In this document: positions 41,452 to 52,480 of the stretch, piece by piece
Position numbering within the stretch: the first letter of the stretch is position 1
Layout of the letters: every line of letters starts with the position of its first letter
Source: Agapetus fuscipes
Lineage: Eukaryota; Arthropoda; Insecta; Trichoptera; Glossosomatidae
NCBI GenBank assembly: GCA_951799405.1
Contig: OX637344.1
Location: 2,418,001 to 2,482,000 of the forward strand
DNA length: 64,000 nucleotides
Direction: 5' to 3'
Notes under the pieces: model-generated
The model's input: the letters and a program-made list of their open reading frames with translations, nothing else
Database searches by the model: none
Told to the model about the DNA's origin: nothing
Made by a program: the position numbers and the translations under genes

Positions 41452-41544
41452 AGATCAACCGCCATTTCTATCTGTCCTTACATATCTCTGTTCTTATCCT
41501 GATTTAATCCAAATCTATACATTATATAGATTATAGATTATAGA

Positions 41545-41760
41545 TATATCAATCGCCACTTCCTGTCAGTGTCTCAAAACAAAGGCAACACAACATTACG
41601 TAGCTAACAGCCCTGCTACAAAGGATCAGGACATCAACCGCCACAATCATCACCAACACCGGCAATATCCACACCTCTGAAGCACCCCAACAAGTTTCAT
41701 GGACCTCATGAGTCACTGTGATCTAAGGAGTATACCGCAAGGGATTCCTAAAAAAAAAAC
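41545..41760 (+). repeat. R2 repeat with A-rich tail
   Basis: ATCAATCGCCACTTCCTGTC to CCGCAAGGGATTCCTA9. Nearly as long as the copy at 9057. Confidence 0.72.
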
Positions 41761-41904
41761 AAATCAAAAATATTGAGATGGTGCTCTGTGCATGCAGGGT
41801 TTACAGTTGTGTGTGTTATTGATTATATTGGAATATATTGGGTGGCAGCTTTTTTAGACAGCGCGTCCCGAATTAGAGCTATCGCGTATTTTAAAGGCTC
41901 ACGG

Positions 41905-42285
41905 CAGTCGCACGCAACATATGGCTTGTGATACAACTATCGGTGACAGGATAAAACAACACGGTGACAAAATGACACATGACATATCGACATAATGACA
42001 GAACGACACATGAAAGAACAATGATTGAAAGAATGACACATGACAGAACGACGCATGACAGAACAATGATTAAAAGAATGACACATGACAGAACGACACA
42101 TGACAGAAAAATGATTGAAAAAATGACACATGACAGAACGACACATGACACAATGACACATTAGAGAACATCATAATGACAGTAGATCGCATGATAAAAC
42201 ATCACCATGACAAAATTACACCACATCACATACCTAAAACATAACATACCATAAACGGTACATAAAACGGTTTTAATTACACATG
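41905..42285. mobile_element. One-armed relative of the foldback element
   Basis: The same 15-bp tandem (GACAGAACGACACAT) at 41960-42150, then the shared landmark TACCTAAAACATAACATACC and AAACGGTTTT seen at 17833-17875. The right arm is absent. ORFs rich in DRTTH repeats are artefacts. Confidence 0.65.
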
Positions 42286-42488
42286 CCAGAATGTCTTAAA
42301 AATGCCTTTTACGTTAAAAACTTGACAAAATTACCGATCAAAAGATTTATAATGCGTGCGCACAATGAATATCAATGTTACCAACATTCTGGAAATATTT
42401 CTTAGTTTCATCCAAGGTTTTTCGTATACAACTAAATGACACAGTGACGTTCTTTGTTCTCTTTCTTACTAAGGACCATTTTCGTAAG

Positions 42489-42660
42489 TCACTTTGCCAA
42501 TGTCACCCCTGTTTCAGGGAAACTCGACAAGAGTTGCAGGGTGTGTGTTCATTTAAGATTCAGGTTTTTATATTGTAAGTCCACCTTGTGAAAATGCATA
42601 TAATGTGAATCCTTAATGTTACATATCTTTGCAACTTAGATTAGATTATATTAAATTAGA
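42489..42660 (+). repeat. R1 repeat, head truncated and middle shortened
   Basis: TCACTTTGCCAATGTCACCCC to TTGCAACTTAGATTAGATTATATTAAATTAG. Confidence 0.8.
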
Positions 42661-43139
42661 ATGCTAAGAAGTGACCGAAGTGAGTAATGCTAGATTGGAA
42701 TTTGATGGAAAACATTAAACAAAAATGGTTGTCCTTGACTGCCTCCCCCCAGTGGAAAACGAGGGTCTCGTCAACCCTCTCGCAGGCGTGTTTTTTTCAG
42801 GGGTGCGGAGCGTGGGGTCGTCAGGGGCGCGCATTTTTTAATCGGCTCGTCTTTGAGCTCTCTAGGAAATGAGTCACATGACGTCTTGCTGATAGAAACG
42901 TCAGCGTCAGATGTGGTCCGCCATCTTGGATTTCAAAATTATAATCTCCTCTTTTTTAATAAGCTCAAGCCCTCTTGGCACTCGTGACGTATGTATGTGT
43001 GTATGTGTCAGAAGGACCCACAAAGCATGTACCTTTATCTTCTTGTTACATCTAAATTCTAAGATTGATTTACAGCAATTTTCATTAATGTTCTTGACCA
43101 TTCCTCCAAGTCTATGGCATTTAAAAAAAAATAGATGTA
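42661..43139. other. GC-richer patch, no gene recognised
   Basis: 42735-42935 is GC-richer and ends with CCGCCATCTTGGATTTC. No coding motif. Confidence 0.35.
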
Positions 43140-43312
43140 CGAAGAAGAATGTATTTTGCCTGGCCAGCTGTCTTTATGCGAAGGCCGAAACTTGTGTGAA
43201 TGCAATGGCATCTGTTGAACCAGAGTCGAAATAATGGTGTGATTCGAACCAGCGTTATTCTGTTCCAAATGCGGTAGTCAAGAACAGTGACTGGACCCCT
43301 CGGCCATAACAC
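43140..43312 (-). mobile_element. SINE S3 (tRNA-derived)
   Basis: Minus-strand GGTGTTATGGCCGAGGGGTCC head, B box GGTTCGAATCAC, then GTTCAACAGATGCCATTGCATTC. Same family as 55934-56110. The head resembles a serine or leucine tRNA with a long variable arm. Confidence 0.75.
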
Positions 43313-43479
43313 CTACATTCACAGATCCACGTATGAAATCAGACACATCTGCAAATAGATCCTGTAAGAACTCTGGCTACGGACTCTACGCTTATTCAAA
43401 GCTATATATTTTTCAAGTTGCCATGAACGCAAATACTGTAATTAATTCACCTTGTTACAAAAACTATGGAGCACCTGCG

Positions 43480-43610
43480 GTGTTGTCCCTCCTGTCCGAC
43501 AAGCTGCTCCATGGATGATCTCTTTGCGGGAAACCAAAGAGCTGTAGACATTGCTCGTTACTGGGCCAATACGGTGTGAAGCTGACACGAAGAAGAAGAA
43601 GACCTTGTTA
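43480..43610 (+). pseudogene. LINE 3'-end fragment
   Basis: Reads MDDLFAGNQRAVDIARYWA with stops after it, then GACACGAAGAAGAAGAAG. It is similar to 49990-50050 (VDVARHWTK). Confidence 0.55.
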
Positions 43611-43629
43611 CAAATGACAATTGAGTCCA

Positions 43630-43775
43630 GTCAATTGATAGATCATTTGCGTTCTCAACCAAAGAGCTTGGGTTCGGTTCCCACCAAGGGTGTCAGAAAT
43701 ATTTTCTAAATTCGGTGTTTTATTTCAAACTCACAAACATACATATCGTTAAGGCTTACTCAGCCCTAACAAGAA
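43630..43775 (+). mobile_element. SINE S2, damaged head and partial body
   Basis: GGGTTCGGTTCCCACC is the B box. The body follows to GGCTTACTCAGCCCTAACAAG and then LINE-W begins. Confidence 0.7.
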
Positions 43776-44092
43776 ATGATAATGTAAGTTGAAAAAGGAT
43801 GTGAAAGTCAAGGTACTAAAGAATAGGCATGTAGAAAGAATGAATACAGATGATAGACTGACAAAGTATATAAATAGAAGAAGTGTGAAAGGAAAACGAG
43901 GTAAATAATCAGATTGAGGAGATTGTGAAAGAATGGGATATACAAAGTGAATGTAAAATAAAATGTACGAAAAAGGTAATAGATATTTTTTAATTGAAAG
44001 AGGTATGCAAGGGTAGGATGAAATTGAGATAGGTCTGCTGAGGCTCTGGCCAACTCAAGTGGAATGGCGACAGAGTTACAGTTACAGTAACC
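43776..44092 (+). pseudogene. LINE-W 3' fragment, decayed
   Basis: GATGTGAAAGTCAAGGT, GATGATAGACTGACAAAG, then GGAATGGCGACAGAGTTACAGTTACAG. Frameshifted throughout. Confidence 0.72.
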
Positions 44093-44599
44093 AGTAATAC
44101 CATTTTCTTTTGTTATTTATAACCCGTGTCTTAATTTAAACATCACCATTTGCAATCCGCAAATCGTCTCCGATTACCGCCAATTCATTCTCCATCTTAA
44201 TTCTAAAGGTTTAGACGCCAAAAGCGCGGGAAATGATCCATCCGACACTCTCTCAGGTGATAATTTATGGAATAACGCGCCATTATGAGATCGGTGAACG
44301 TTTGACTTAGACGCTAGTGATCAATGCAACAAGCAGACCTGGATCAAGGGGGATCCGAGCTTTGTTTCAGCACCAGGGCCCACAATTTCAAAGGGGCTCC
44401 TAAAGTGTTAATAAATTGCATCATAAATCCATAGATGACGCTTTTCAACTGACAAGCACATACATTTATAAGCAAAATATTTTGTGAAATACCCCACAGT
44501 TTCATATACATAGTAAACAGATGTCGCTGCTCCACAACACAACACATACGCAGAGTGTCATCATTTTTGATAGTTCAATCCCGAGTGGAACAACATTTT
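44093..44599. other. Single-copy-looking island; no gene recognised
   Basis: 44140-44330 has balanced composition with no repeats. CAGGGCCCACAATTTC at about 44372 resembles a hAT-type GGGGCCC end. Confidence 0.35.
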
Positions 44600-44775
44600 C
44601 ATTACAGTTTTCATCAAGATCATCTTCATCATTGAACTTTCACACTGAAGAAGTCCATCGTAGACATGAGCAAAACTTCCAGAAGCTCCAGCTTCCACAG
44701 ACTACGGCAACAGATCCCGGAAAACATATCTCCAGCATCATCAGCCGGCCGTGTATGCCTAAAACTTTTATTCAG
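44600..44775 (+). repeat. Repeat with GAAGAAG...GTAGACATGAGC signature
   Basis: It shares CTGAAGAAG-CCATCGTAGA and the following AAAACTTCCAG block with 45660-45775, a pattern typical of sequence next to Penelope-like or similar retroelements. The two ORFs across it are not recognisable proteins. 44776-45055 holds nothing else. Confidence 0.4.
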
Positions 44776-45055
44776 TATCAGAAATCATTTGCAGCGAAAC
44801 ATGTACAACATTTATGGCATAAATGGAAAACATTTTTTTTTTCAGTTTCTGAAAGATTTGTTTTTTATGGAATAGGTACAAGATCCATAGACAATTTAAT
44901 TGTAATGTCGTAGTCCTAGTACTGGAACAAATCCTTTTACAACCAGCTATATTGAGGGCTTACCAATGTTTTTTTAACATAATTTTCTATGGGAGTTTTT
45001 TTTGCAATCGATCCTGAATAATTTTAATTTAGTTAACTGTAATTAATTGTTTGTA

Positions 45056-45257
45056 TTCCTTGACTTATAGGTTGGTTTATGGCTGACAGCACATACTGTA
45101 CATTTTTTGCCGAATGTGAACCTACACCAAAAAACCTAAATCTCAAATGAACGTACAACCTGCAACTCTTGCCGACCTTCCCCGACACAGGGGTGATATT
45201 GACAAAGTGAACAATTTTCTACAGCATGGGTGGTCAGCCGCATACCAACTCTAAATA
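45056..45257. repeat. Two R1 ends in inverted arrangement
   Basis: 45056-45108 is an R1 head on the plus strand (CCTTGACTTATAGGTTGG). 45109-45257 is a minus-strand R1 starting mid-body and ending CATACCAACTC. Together they form a hairpin with short arms. Confidence 0.75.
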
Positions 45258-45655
45258 AATGGTAATGTTAACATGCCCCTGTTTTACCTTGGGCCCCCAG
45301 TTGACTTAATCCGGACCGGCCAATAAAATTCTACGTCTTAACTTAAGAATTGTGTTTTAACAAAAAGTGTACGGAACTAAAACGCTCCAAAGAGGCGCTG
45401 TTTCAGTGGAACACTCTGGTTGTGAATCTGAAGTTAAACGTTGAGCTGTTAACTTGGAATACTGGCACGGTGATCATTTCTGCATAATATAATGTGTTGC
45501 CCATCCCGCGGTTTCTGTAATTAGGCCTGAACAATGTAACAGAGATGCTTATTCAGTCGGACCTGCAACTAGTCAATAGGGATGGGAAAGAGAGGCTTTT
45601 TTAATAGAAGTTTTAATCAAATAATACCGACACCTGACACTCGAGATTTACTTTA
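45258..45655. other. No gene seen
   Basis: No recognised motif or repeat. Confidence 0.4.
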
Positions 45656-45659
45656 TACT

Positions 45660-45775
45660 GTTTCATTGGCATCACATCATCATCCCGCTGAAGAAGCCTA
45701 TCGTAGATATAGTCGAAACGTTCCAGCTGCGATAGACCATGACAGCAGATGCCAGAGCAAAACTTTCCAAAGCAT
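45660..45775 (+). repeat. Repeat with GAAGAAGCCTATCGTAG / CGAAACGTTCC signature
   Basis: CTGAAGAAGCCTATCGTAG...GTCGAAACGTTCCAGC resembles the conserved string at the end of Penelope-like elements. Class assignment is tentative. Confidence 0.45.
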
Positions 45776-45837
45776 GTGTGTCACCTTCTTGTGATGTAGG
45801 TAGTCATTTAAAATCAAATCATTAACAAATAATATAT

Positions 45838-46070
45838 GTGGTAAGTGAACCTATTTACTTTTACAGGTAAGGGGCCGGCCACTTCAGTTGAAGTGGGGCT
45901 GGTACTCATTTCTTGTGAAGGCTGAGTATCTAAACATTGCCGGTTATTAATTTGGGCTTGAAATAGACATCGAAACGGGAAAGCATTTATGACAATCTCG
46001 GTGGGATTCAAACTCGAGCTCTCGAAATTGAATGCAAGCACTTCACCAACTGAGCTATCGACCGGACTTA
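45838..46070 (-). mobile_element. SINE S2, internally deleted
   Basis: Head TCGATAGCTCAGTTGGTGAAG, B box GAGTTTGAATCCC, body to CCTGTAAAAGTAAATAGG. The GGCGTAAG section is shortened. Confidence 0.82.
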
Positions 46071-46089
46071 AATGAAAAAAAATGACTTC

Positions 46090-46235
46090 AGTATAGGTGA
46101 GTATTAGGCTGATAACACAACCCGGAAATAGTTGTTTCAATTTTGCCAATTTCTCCTCTGTGTCAGAAAGTTGCTGAGTGTATGTTCATTTGAGGTTTGA
46201 ATTTTCTATTTACAAATTTGCTCGTGTCTTCGTGT
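46090..46235 (+). repeat. R1 repeat, decayed
   Basis: TTTTGCCAATTTCTCCTCTG and TGTATGTTCATTTGAGGTTTG are recognisable. Another R1 head fragment is at 46609-46672 (TTATAAGTTAGTATGAG). Confidence 0.55.
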
Positions 46236-46689
46236 GAGAGAGAGAACAAAGATAATAGAGTCTAGAAACAACGTTGTTCAATAGAGATATGAATGCTGCA
46301 CGTTAGAAACAAAACGCTACATCCACCGATGGTGGTTTTGCACATCTCTATTATTGCGGTAAAGTTGACGCGTTTAGGCATAGAACGTTCATTGATGCAA
46401 ACGTAGAAATACCAGGACAGGATTGGACCAAAAATCGATGCATCACGCAAAAAAATATTTGTATTAAAAATTGCAGATGTGAATGTTGTACACCCATATT
46501 TAATAATAAATTAGGTGTTAGTTGATTTAACACGATTTTCTTCTGATTCACCTTAACAAGCCGTTAATAATTTAAGGCATCAAACTATGATTAACAAGGA
46601 AATCCTCGGTTTATAAGTTAGTATGAGATTGATCACCAATACTGTAAAATTTTGTTCTTATTTGCCAAGTTGAACAACTAAGAGACAAT

Positions 46690-47090
46690 GGTGTCAATCA
46701 GGAGATCCGCAGATGCACTGATGTTGCAAAACGCATGACCTGCTTAAAGTAATGCTAGACAGGTCGTATGACAAGACAGGTGGCGCTGAAGGATCGTCCA
46801 AAGGTTACCCAGAATCGCTATTCTGCAAAATTTCTTACGACCTTAAGGCGACGAAATAGCGATTCGTGTCCAAAAATAAGGTGTAGTGGGATTTTTTTTT
46901 CTAGAGAGTTCTTCTGCAAACGCTAGCAAGCTCCTCTTTGGGTTGATATACAAATTTTTTAGCAGAATAGAGCTTCAGGATGTCGAAACGGGGAGTAGGA
47001 AGACCCCATCTAAGGTGGCTGGAAGTCATCAAGGGAACTGTAGGCCATAAATTACTGAACATTTAACACAGCAGTCAATAGAATGACATG
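46690..47090 (+). pseudogene. RTE-like LINE 3' fragments
   Basis: GAGTAGGAAGACCCCATCTAAGG reads GRPHLRWLEVIKGT. The upstream ~160 bp (46838-47000) is homologous to 53428-53590. A separate piece at 46690-46800 resembles the IRRCTDVAKRMTCL region of the same family. Confidence 0.55.
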
Positions 47091-47167
47091 AAGAAAATTT
47101 TAGATATACTTACGTCTAGGAGTGGACTAGGTATGGCTGAGAAAGTAAGAAGTTTGCCATCTACGAA

Positions 47168-47390
47168 CGGGTAGTCTACTGGATAACACTTTGAACTCAT
47201 AATTGGAAGTTCGTAGCTACGATTCCCAGGGGTAAACAAAAAAATGTTTTTCCTGGGTTGAAAAATTCATTTGCCTTTATCAAAGACCAGTCACCAAAGA
47301 TCCATCCAACCTTACAGCAATAAGGTCTTGTTTGAGGCTCGGTGCTTCTTTTAGTGACATTCAAGCTCGCAAATCAATTTAATAGTTTTT
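47168..47390 (+). mobile_element. SINE S1, diverged
   Basis: GGGTAGTCTACTGGATAACAC head, degenerate B box, body to ATTCAAGCTCGCAAA. The 3' end is missing. Confidence 0.75.
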
Positions 47391-47469
47391 AAGGAAGGTA
47401 ACGAACTGCGCGGGTTTTTCAACAGTTGTTTTGTTGGATTAAAATAAAAATTGCTTTGTTTTAATTCAC

Positions 47470-47865
47470 ATGAGTTTATTTTTGTACACGACCAGTTTCG
47501 GGAGAAGCAGCACCTCCCATCTTCAGGTGTAAATAGAAAATAGTAAATAGTTGTTTTGTTTGTTTAGACTCTCTCGCTTTTGATTTGGTGGATCACCGAT
47601 GCGTCTCTGCATGGAGAATGCAATATTAATCTATGTGTAATGTGTGTCTTTAGATTCGCAGCTCCGAGATGAAATTGTCCGCCATCTTGAGAGCCGCGCA
47701 GGCATTAGCTCATATAAATCAGCTGACTTAATCACTCGGGTGTCGAGAGACGACGATTGAGGCATTTGTTCGCAGCAAGATTAACATATCCATTCCATAC
47801 ATACAGACAAACGCCAAATATAGGCATTGCACTTTATATGGAAATAAAGTCGGATATGCAACGCA
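47470..47865. other. Retroelement-type signature, then a single-copy island
   Basis: At 47483-47532 (minus) CACCTGAAGATGGGAGG...CGAAACTGGTCG is a string of the kind seen beside Penelope-like and related elements. 47595-47790 is GC-richer and unique within the window. Confidence 0.4.
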
Positions 47866-48165
47866 ACTAAGCTACACATATAGTGTAATTTCTTGCCGCG
47901 TTATCTTCGATGAGTTTCACATGTGGGGAGTGGAAGCTATTTATTTTTACAGGTAACGGGGCCGGCATTTTACCAACCACTTCAGTTGAAGTGGAGGTTT
48001 CCCAGCTCCAGAGGGGGCTGGTATTAATTTATTGTGAAGGTTGAGTGGTATTTTATTTTGGAGTTTGAAATAAACACCAAAACGGGAAATCATTTCTGAT
48101 ACCGTCGGTGGGATTTTAACCCGAGCTCACGGAATGCAAGCTCTCTACCAACTTGCGGTTACGAA
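47866..48165 (-). mobile_element. SINE S2, full-length body with damaged head
   Basis: AACTAAGCTACACATATAG start (3' end of S2), CCGGCATTTTACC middle, GGGTTAAAATCCC in place of the B box. It is followed at about 48165 by a LINE-W scrap (GGGATGGATGTAAATGAATT). Confidence 0.8.
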
Positions 48166-48339
48166 CGAAGGGATGGATGTAAATGAATTTAATGAGGTAG
48201 GTACCTTTGCAAGGATAGAAAGCAATGGAGGCAACTCATCAAAGGTTTTTTTGCGAGCGTGCACAGTTTGTATAAAAGAGAAACAATCGAGGAACACCAC
48301 AGCGATACTTACAGACTCTCGAAAGCGTAAGTAAAAAAC

Positions 48340-48540
48340 ATTTAAAAAAACGTTACTAAGCTGCAGATATAGTCGATACAGAGCAACTTCATACTACGTT
48401 GCCCTCTAAGGGATAGAATGGGGTTTGTGGAATCCTTATTAGTTTACAGGTAAGGGAGCCAGCTTTACGCCAACAACATCAGTTTTGTGGAGGTTTCCCA
48501 GCTCTTAAGGGGGTTGGTTCTCATTTCTTGTGAATACAAA
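48340..48540 (-). mobile_element. SINE S2, 3' two thirds
   Basis: ACTAAGCTGCAGATATAG, GTTTACAGGTAAGGGAGCC, to CTCATTTCTTGTGAA. No tRNA-like head. Confidence 0.75.
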
Positions 48541-49011
48541 GTAAGCTAAATCAAACGCCAGAGGTGCTAACAAAATAGTATCTTTGTTGTATTCGATAAA
48601 CGCTTAAACATTATAAGCTTAGAAGGAAAATTAGAAAATCTCTTGGATAAGAGTGGTGTCCTTATATTGAAACATCGTGAGTCCAGTATCTCGCTATGCT
48701 TGAAGAGCCTCAAGCTCCATACACTCCAAGTATACAACTTTAAATCTTAACTCGACCATGGCGTTTTAACAAAAATTTAGAGCAACCAAAACGCTCAGTA
48801 GAATCGCTTTTTTAGTCATCATACATTTTTTAGTTGGATAGTTGTGTTACTGAAAGCGTTGGGGCTAAGGTTGGAACCCTGTGTCGCCCCGGGCTTGGAT
48901 TCCTCCGTGCACACAACACCACGTAATTATATCTGCGCTCGCATCTAGACACGTGGATCACTGGAGAGAGTGGTTGACTAGGTTGTCTCATGCTTAGTGA
49001 AAAGACTATCT
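48541..49011. other. No gene seen
   Basis: Mixed composition with no recognised element or motif. Confidence 0.35.
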
Positions 49012-49205
49012 GATCGGTCTCAGTGGCCAGTTTTTCGTCGTGGGTTCGATTCCTAGCAGAGCACAAAAATATGGAAATATGTTCTTCGTTGAGTTCAAAA
49101 ATGCATTTTCATATGCCATCAATTGTCTATCCAGTTTTATAGCAACTGGGTCTTTGATGTGTAGTTGATGCTTTTCATATAAATGAACAAGCTCTTTAAT
49201 CCAAT
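49012..49205 (+). mobile_element. SINE S1, damaged head
   Basis: B box GGGTTCGATTCCTAGC and GTTCTTCGTTGAGTTC body. It ends before the tail. Confidence 0.7.
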
Positions 49206-49839
49206 TAGTGATCATCAAGTAAATTATACTGTAGTATATATTGTTTAACAGATGATAGGAGTGAAGTAAAATTTTGAAAGATTCTTCTCTTGGATCATGA
49301 CTTCCTTGCTGGATTCCTCTTGACGCCATATTATGGATGCGTAATCGTTGATACTTTCAATCTTCATCGCATTATCAACCTCTTCTGGTCATCACAGACT
49401 TCTCAACAAAATACACAAAAGATATATAGTTTTCCTTCTTCTACAATGACTCTGTAGCTCATATTGAGCTTTGGCTTCCAACAGTCGTCGTTTCCAACTT
49501 TTCCTGTAGTCTCCGCAATCGTTCAAGCTCGCTGAAATCCTTCCTCAATTCATCCTTCTATTCAAGTTGAAGTCTACCAACCCTCCTTTTCTTATTTTGG
49601 ACCCGCAAAGATGGCATTATCTGCACGTGCCAGCCCATCTAAACCTGTTCAGTCTATTATGCACAAAGAGCTTGAAACCCTTATTGCAGCTTACAGCTCT
49701 TTCTTGTACCGTACTCAGAACTTTCTGTAATCCAAAATTTCTGCAGATTTTTCTGTAATGGTTTAGCTGCTGCAAATTTTACATATTTATCTTATATCTA
49801 TAACTAAAAGCGTCTAAGCACCTAACATTCTCATCACCA
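49206..49839 (-). other. Old RTE-like LINE remnant; no gene
   Basis: Around 49440-49600 the minus strand resembles the GVGRLQLKW region (plus-strand TTCAAGTTGAAGTCTACCAACCC). The rest is unrecognised. Confidence 0.4.
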
Positions 49840-50145
49840 CAAGGTCTTACGAGACCAGAAAGGCCAAAAATGCGATGGATGGACTGTGTCAACGAATGCG
49901 GAGTCCAACAGTCTATGATCATCTTCGGATCTGCCTGGCCTACCCAACAAGCTGCTCACTGGCCGACCTAATGGAGAGTAATGGTGGAGCAGTGGATGTT
50001 GCCCGACACTGGACCAAAGTAGTGTAGCGTCTGACACGACGAAGGAGAAGAGTGCCGACGCAGTCAAGGCGGACATGCGTAGCTGGAGGGAAAAGGGGAT
50101 GGACAAGCGAGAGAAGAAGAGAATCTTGGATTCAGACAAGGCCCA
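49840..50145 (+). pseudogene. LINE 3' fragment
   Basis: RPERPKMRWMDCVNE, SKLLTGRPNGE region, VDVARHWTK and a frameshifted KADMRSWREKGMDKREKK. Fragment of an ORF2 end. Confidence 0.55.
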
Positions 50146-50219
50146 CCCAGGGCTGGCAAGTTAATGATAATTATAATTAAAACATTTGGATACAAAACCA
50201 AATTGAGTTTGGTTTTCTT

Positions 50220-50640
50220 TCAATTTTTATATTCACATTTTTCCTTGTCATTCACACAGAGTCACTTTGATCGGAGAAAGGCGCGTAGTGATACATAATA
50301 AAGGAACCCGTGGGTGTAACAGTGCATTACTTTTCACGCATCGCTGCGACATCCTCCACCGCATCAAACAGGGACACCTGCATACACTTGAGGGAGACGG
50401 AGCGAGGGCTCGTCTGTCTGAGATGCACTCAGCAGCGAGCAGAGCATAAGGCACTGCGTGTAATGGAGCAGATTATCATAATGCTATAACGAGAGATGCA
50501 AAGCAGATATTATTCGATAATTATCCGAGATAAATCAAATTCTCGCGAGCTTTCTTCTCGGTGAAGCGGACAGTGCCGCAAGGAGAAAAACTGCGCCCTG
50601 GCCCCTGGACTGGAAGTATCATCACCATGGTAATTCTTAC
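50220..50640. other. Single-copy island, no repeats
   Basis: Balanced composition with CACCTGCATAC-type E-box words near 50366. No protein family is seen in ORF 50267-50449. Possibly conserved non-coding DNA. Confidence 0.3.
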
Positions 50641-50691
50641 GTACCGAATATCGGTAATATTTGTATTTGTAAGACTAATCAGCTAATTTAC

Positions 50692-50780
50692 ACCTCTGCG
50701 GCACTACAAAAGTAGTGTCATAGAGCCCTAGAGTCTCTAGAATCTAGGGAGTCTCCCGCACAGATTTCTTTAAAAAAAAG
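50692..50780 (+). repeat. R2 3' part with A tail
   Basis: ACACCTCTGCGGCACTAC, GAATCTAGGGAGTCTCCCGC, TTTCTTTAAAAAAAA. Confidence 0.75.
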
Positions 50781-51231
50781 CTGTTCACTTGTGCATCTCG
50801 ATGACATTGCACCGAGTCAGTAACTTCGGGTTTTTGCTGTTTTCTCTAGTGGACGAACAGGTAAATCTAGAATCATTACTGGGTCGGGTCACGACCATCG
50901 GAAGGCCTTCCGCCACAAAAAAAATTATAACATTGCATGAGCGTTCTGTGATACGCTTCCCCGGATGGAAGTGTATAAACGGAATGGGTATGAGGTGGGT
51001 TTTCGCAATGTTCACTTGCGGCCATCTTGGATTGGCAGGTCTTCATACAAATATAACTAATATTGGGTAGGTAAAAATTACCGTGGTGATGAGACTTCCA
51101 GCCCTGGACAACGTGGATTTACACAAACAGTGTGCACAATATCCTTAGCTTTTCATTTTAGTCTCACACTGTATAAAGGTTGAAATACTGGGTGTTTGGT
51201 ATATTCTGGACAGTTCATCTATATAATAATA
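50781..51231. other. No gene seen
   Basis: ORF 50789-51070 has no recognisable motif. GCGGCCATCTTGGATTGG at 51017 is a YY1-like word. Confidence 0.35.
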
Positions 51232-51480
51232 ACCTATAATCTAAGGTGAAAGGATACATTAACATTTAAAACTCATATCAAATGCATTCCCACAAGTAGA
51301 CTCGTGTAATTTGGCAATTAAACATGCCGCATGTGGACTTGCAATACAAAAACCCAACTCAAATGAACATCAGCCGTGCAGCTCTGGCCGACCTTCCCTG
51401 AAACAGGGGTGACATTGGCAAAATGGTCATTTTTTTACAGAGGTCAGCCTCATACTAACCAATAGGCTATAAGTCATGAA
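51232..51480 (-). repeat. R1 repeat, full length
   Basis: TAACCTATAATCTAAGG tail edge. Head edge CATACTAACCAATAGGCTATAAGTCATG carries a small insertion. Confidence 0.85.
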
Positions 51481-51544
51481 ATTCAAACAATTAATTACAT
51501 CCAGCAATATACAACATTTATTTACCTTTGCTGGCAACTTTAGA

Positions 51545-51757
51545 AAATATCAAGTTTAACTGTTAACTGCAAAGTCAAGGCATTCCTTTACGGGTGGCCA
51601 GAACCTCTGCAGAGCCGCCTCTAGTTTGGCTTTTTTTCCAATTAGGTAACACACCTGTTGACATTGAACGTTGACTTTACCCGCAGATGCCCTAGTGCTT
51701 CTCTTGCCTTCTGCATCCCTAGTTAGGTGTCTGCTTTCGTTAAGATCTCCAGGGCCC
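51545..51757 (-). pseudogene. LINE-W 3' fragment, diverged
   Basis: Minus reading ALQRFWPPVKEC corresponds to the family's LCRGSGQPLVEW end in another frame. Confidence 0.5.
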
Positions 51758-52234
51758 TGTAACAACCGCGTGGCTTAGCCGCGGTTTGCGCTCCGGGCGA
51801 CGCATACGCGCATTACCTCGGCCAACCTGACCACATCATCGTCAGCATCATCCACACAATAAACCTACATCGGCATCATTGCAATCATAAACAAAATGGT
51901 GGCACAGGATCAATATTTTGTGTTTCATTGTAATATTGTTATAAACTATGGATTCGTTGGACGTGAGCCTTGGCACGCTGGTTGGTGTGTGTCGAACAAT
52001 CCTAGTGGAAGTATCTACCATGTCCAAGAATATGCAAGAATCGTCTCTACCACCCATATAAATACAAGCAAAGATTCTGTGGAGAGACAGAGCCGCTTAA
52101 ATCATTGTAACACGGATACCACTGTAAGCAGAGCGTATAGAGTGTATAGTTTTATTTAAGCGATTTTGTGAAAAATAAATATTTTGAAATATATTTAAAT
52201 CGCAATTTAATTAAAAGAACCCCAAGTCCAATCA
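51758..52234 (+). mobile_element. Probable solo LTR, related to the DEK-element LTR
   Basis: It begins TGTAACAACCGCG and ends GTCCAATCA. Inside are a CATATAAATACAAG TATA-like box (52057-52070), AATAAA at about 52172, and TTTAATTAAAAGAACCCC near the end, the same word as the distal part of the 455-bp LTRs. No second LTR, no polypurine tract, and no clear target duplication. Confidence 0.5.
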
Positions 52235-52242
52235 TCGCAATA

Positions 52243-52321
52243 TATATAGACCACTAGAGTCTTTAGAATCTAGGGAGTCTCCCGCACAGGATTTCTTAAA
52301 ATATATATATATATATATATT
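52243..52321 (+). repeat. R2 3' part and (AT)n
   Basis: AGAATCTAGGGAGTCTCCCGC, GGATTTCTTAAAA, then an (AT)10 run at about 52300-52321. Confidence 0.75.
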
Positions 52322-52480
52322 TAAGATTATTCACATTAATTCATATTACATGCATTCCCACAAGCAGACACGTAGAAGTTCGCGCTTACACATGCCACAC
52401 GTGAAGTTACAACATTAAAAACCAATCTCAAACGAACACGAGCCCTGCAATTTTTGCCGACCTTCCCTAAAACAGAATTC
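52322..52480 (-). repeat. R1 repeat, head truncated
   Basis: CATTCCCACAAGCAGACACG to GACCTTCCCTAAAACAG. The ~60-bp head is missing. Confidence 0.8.
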
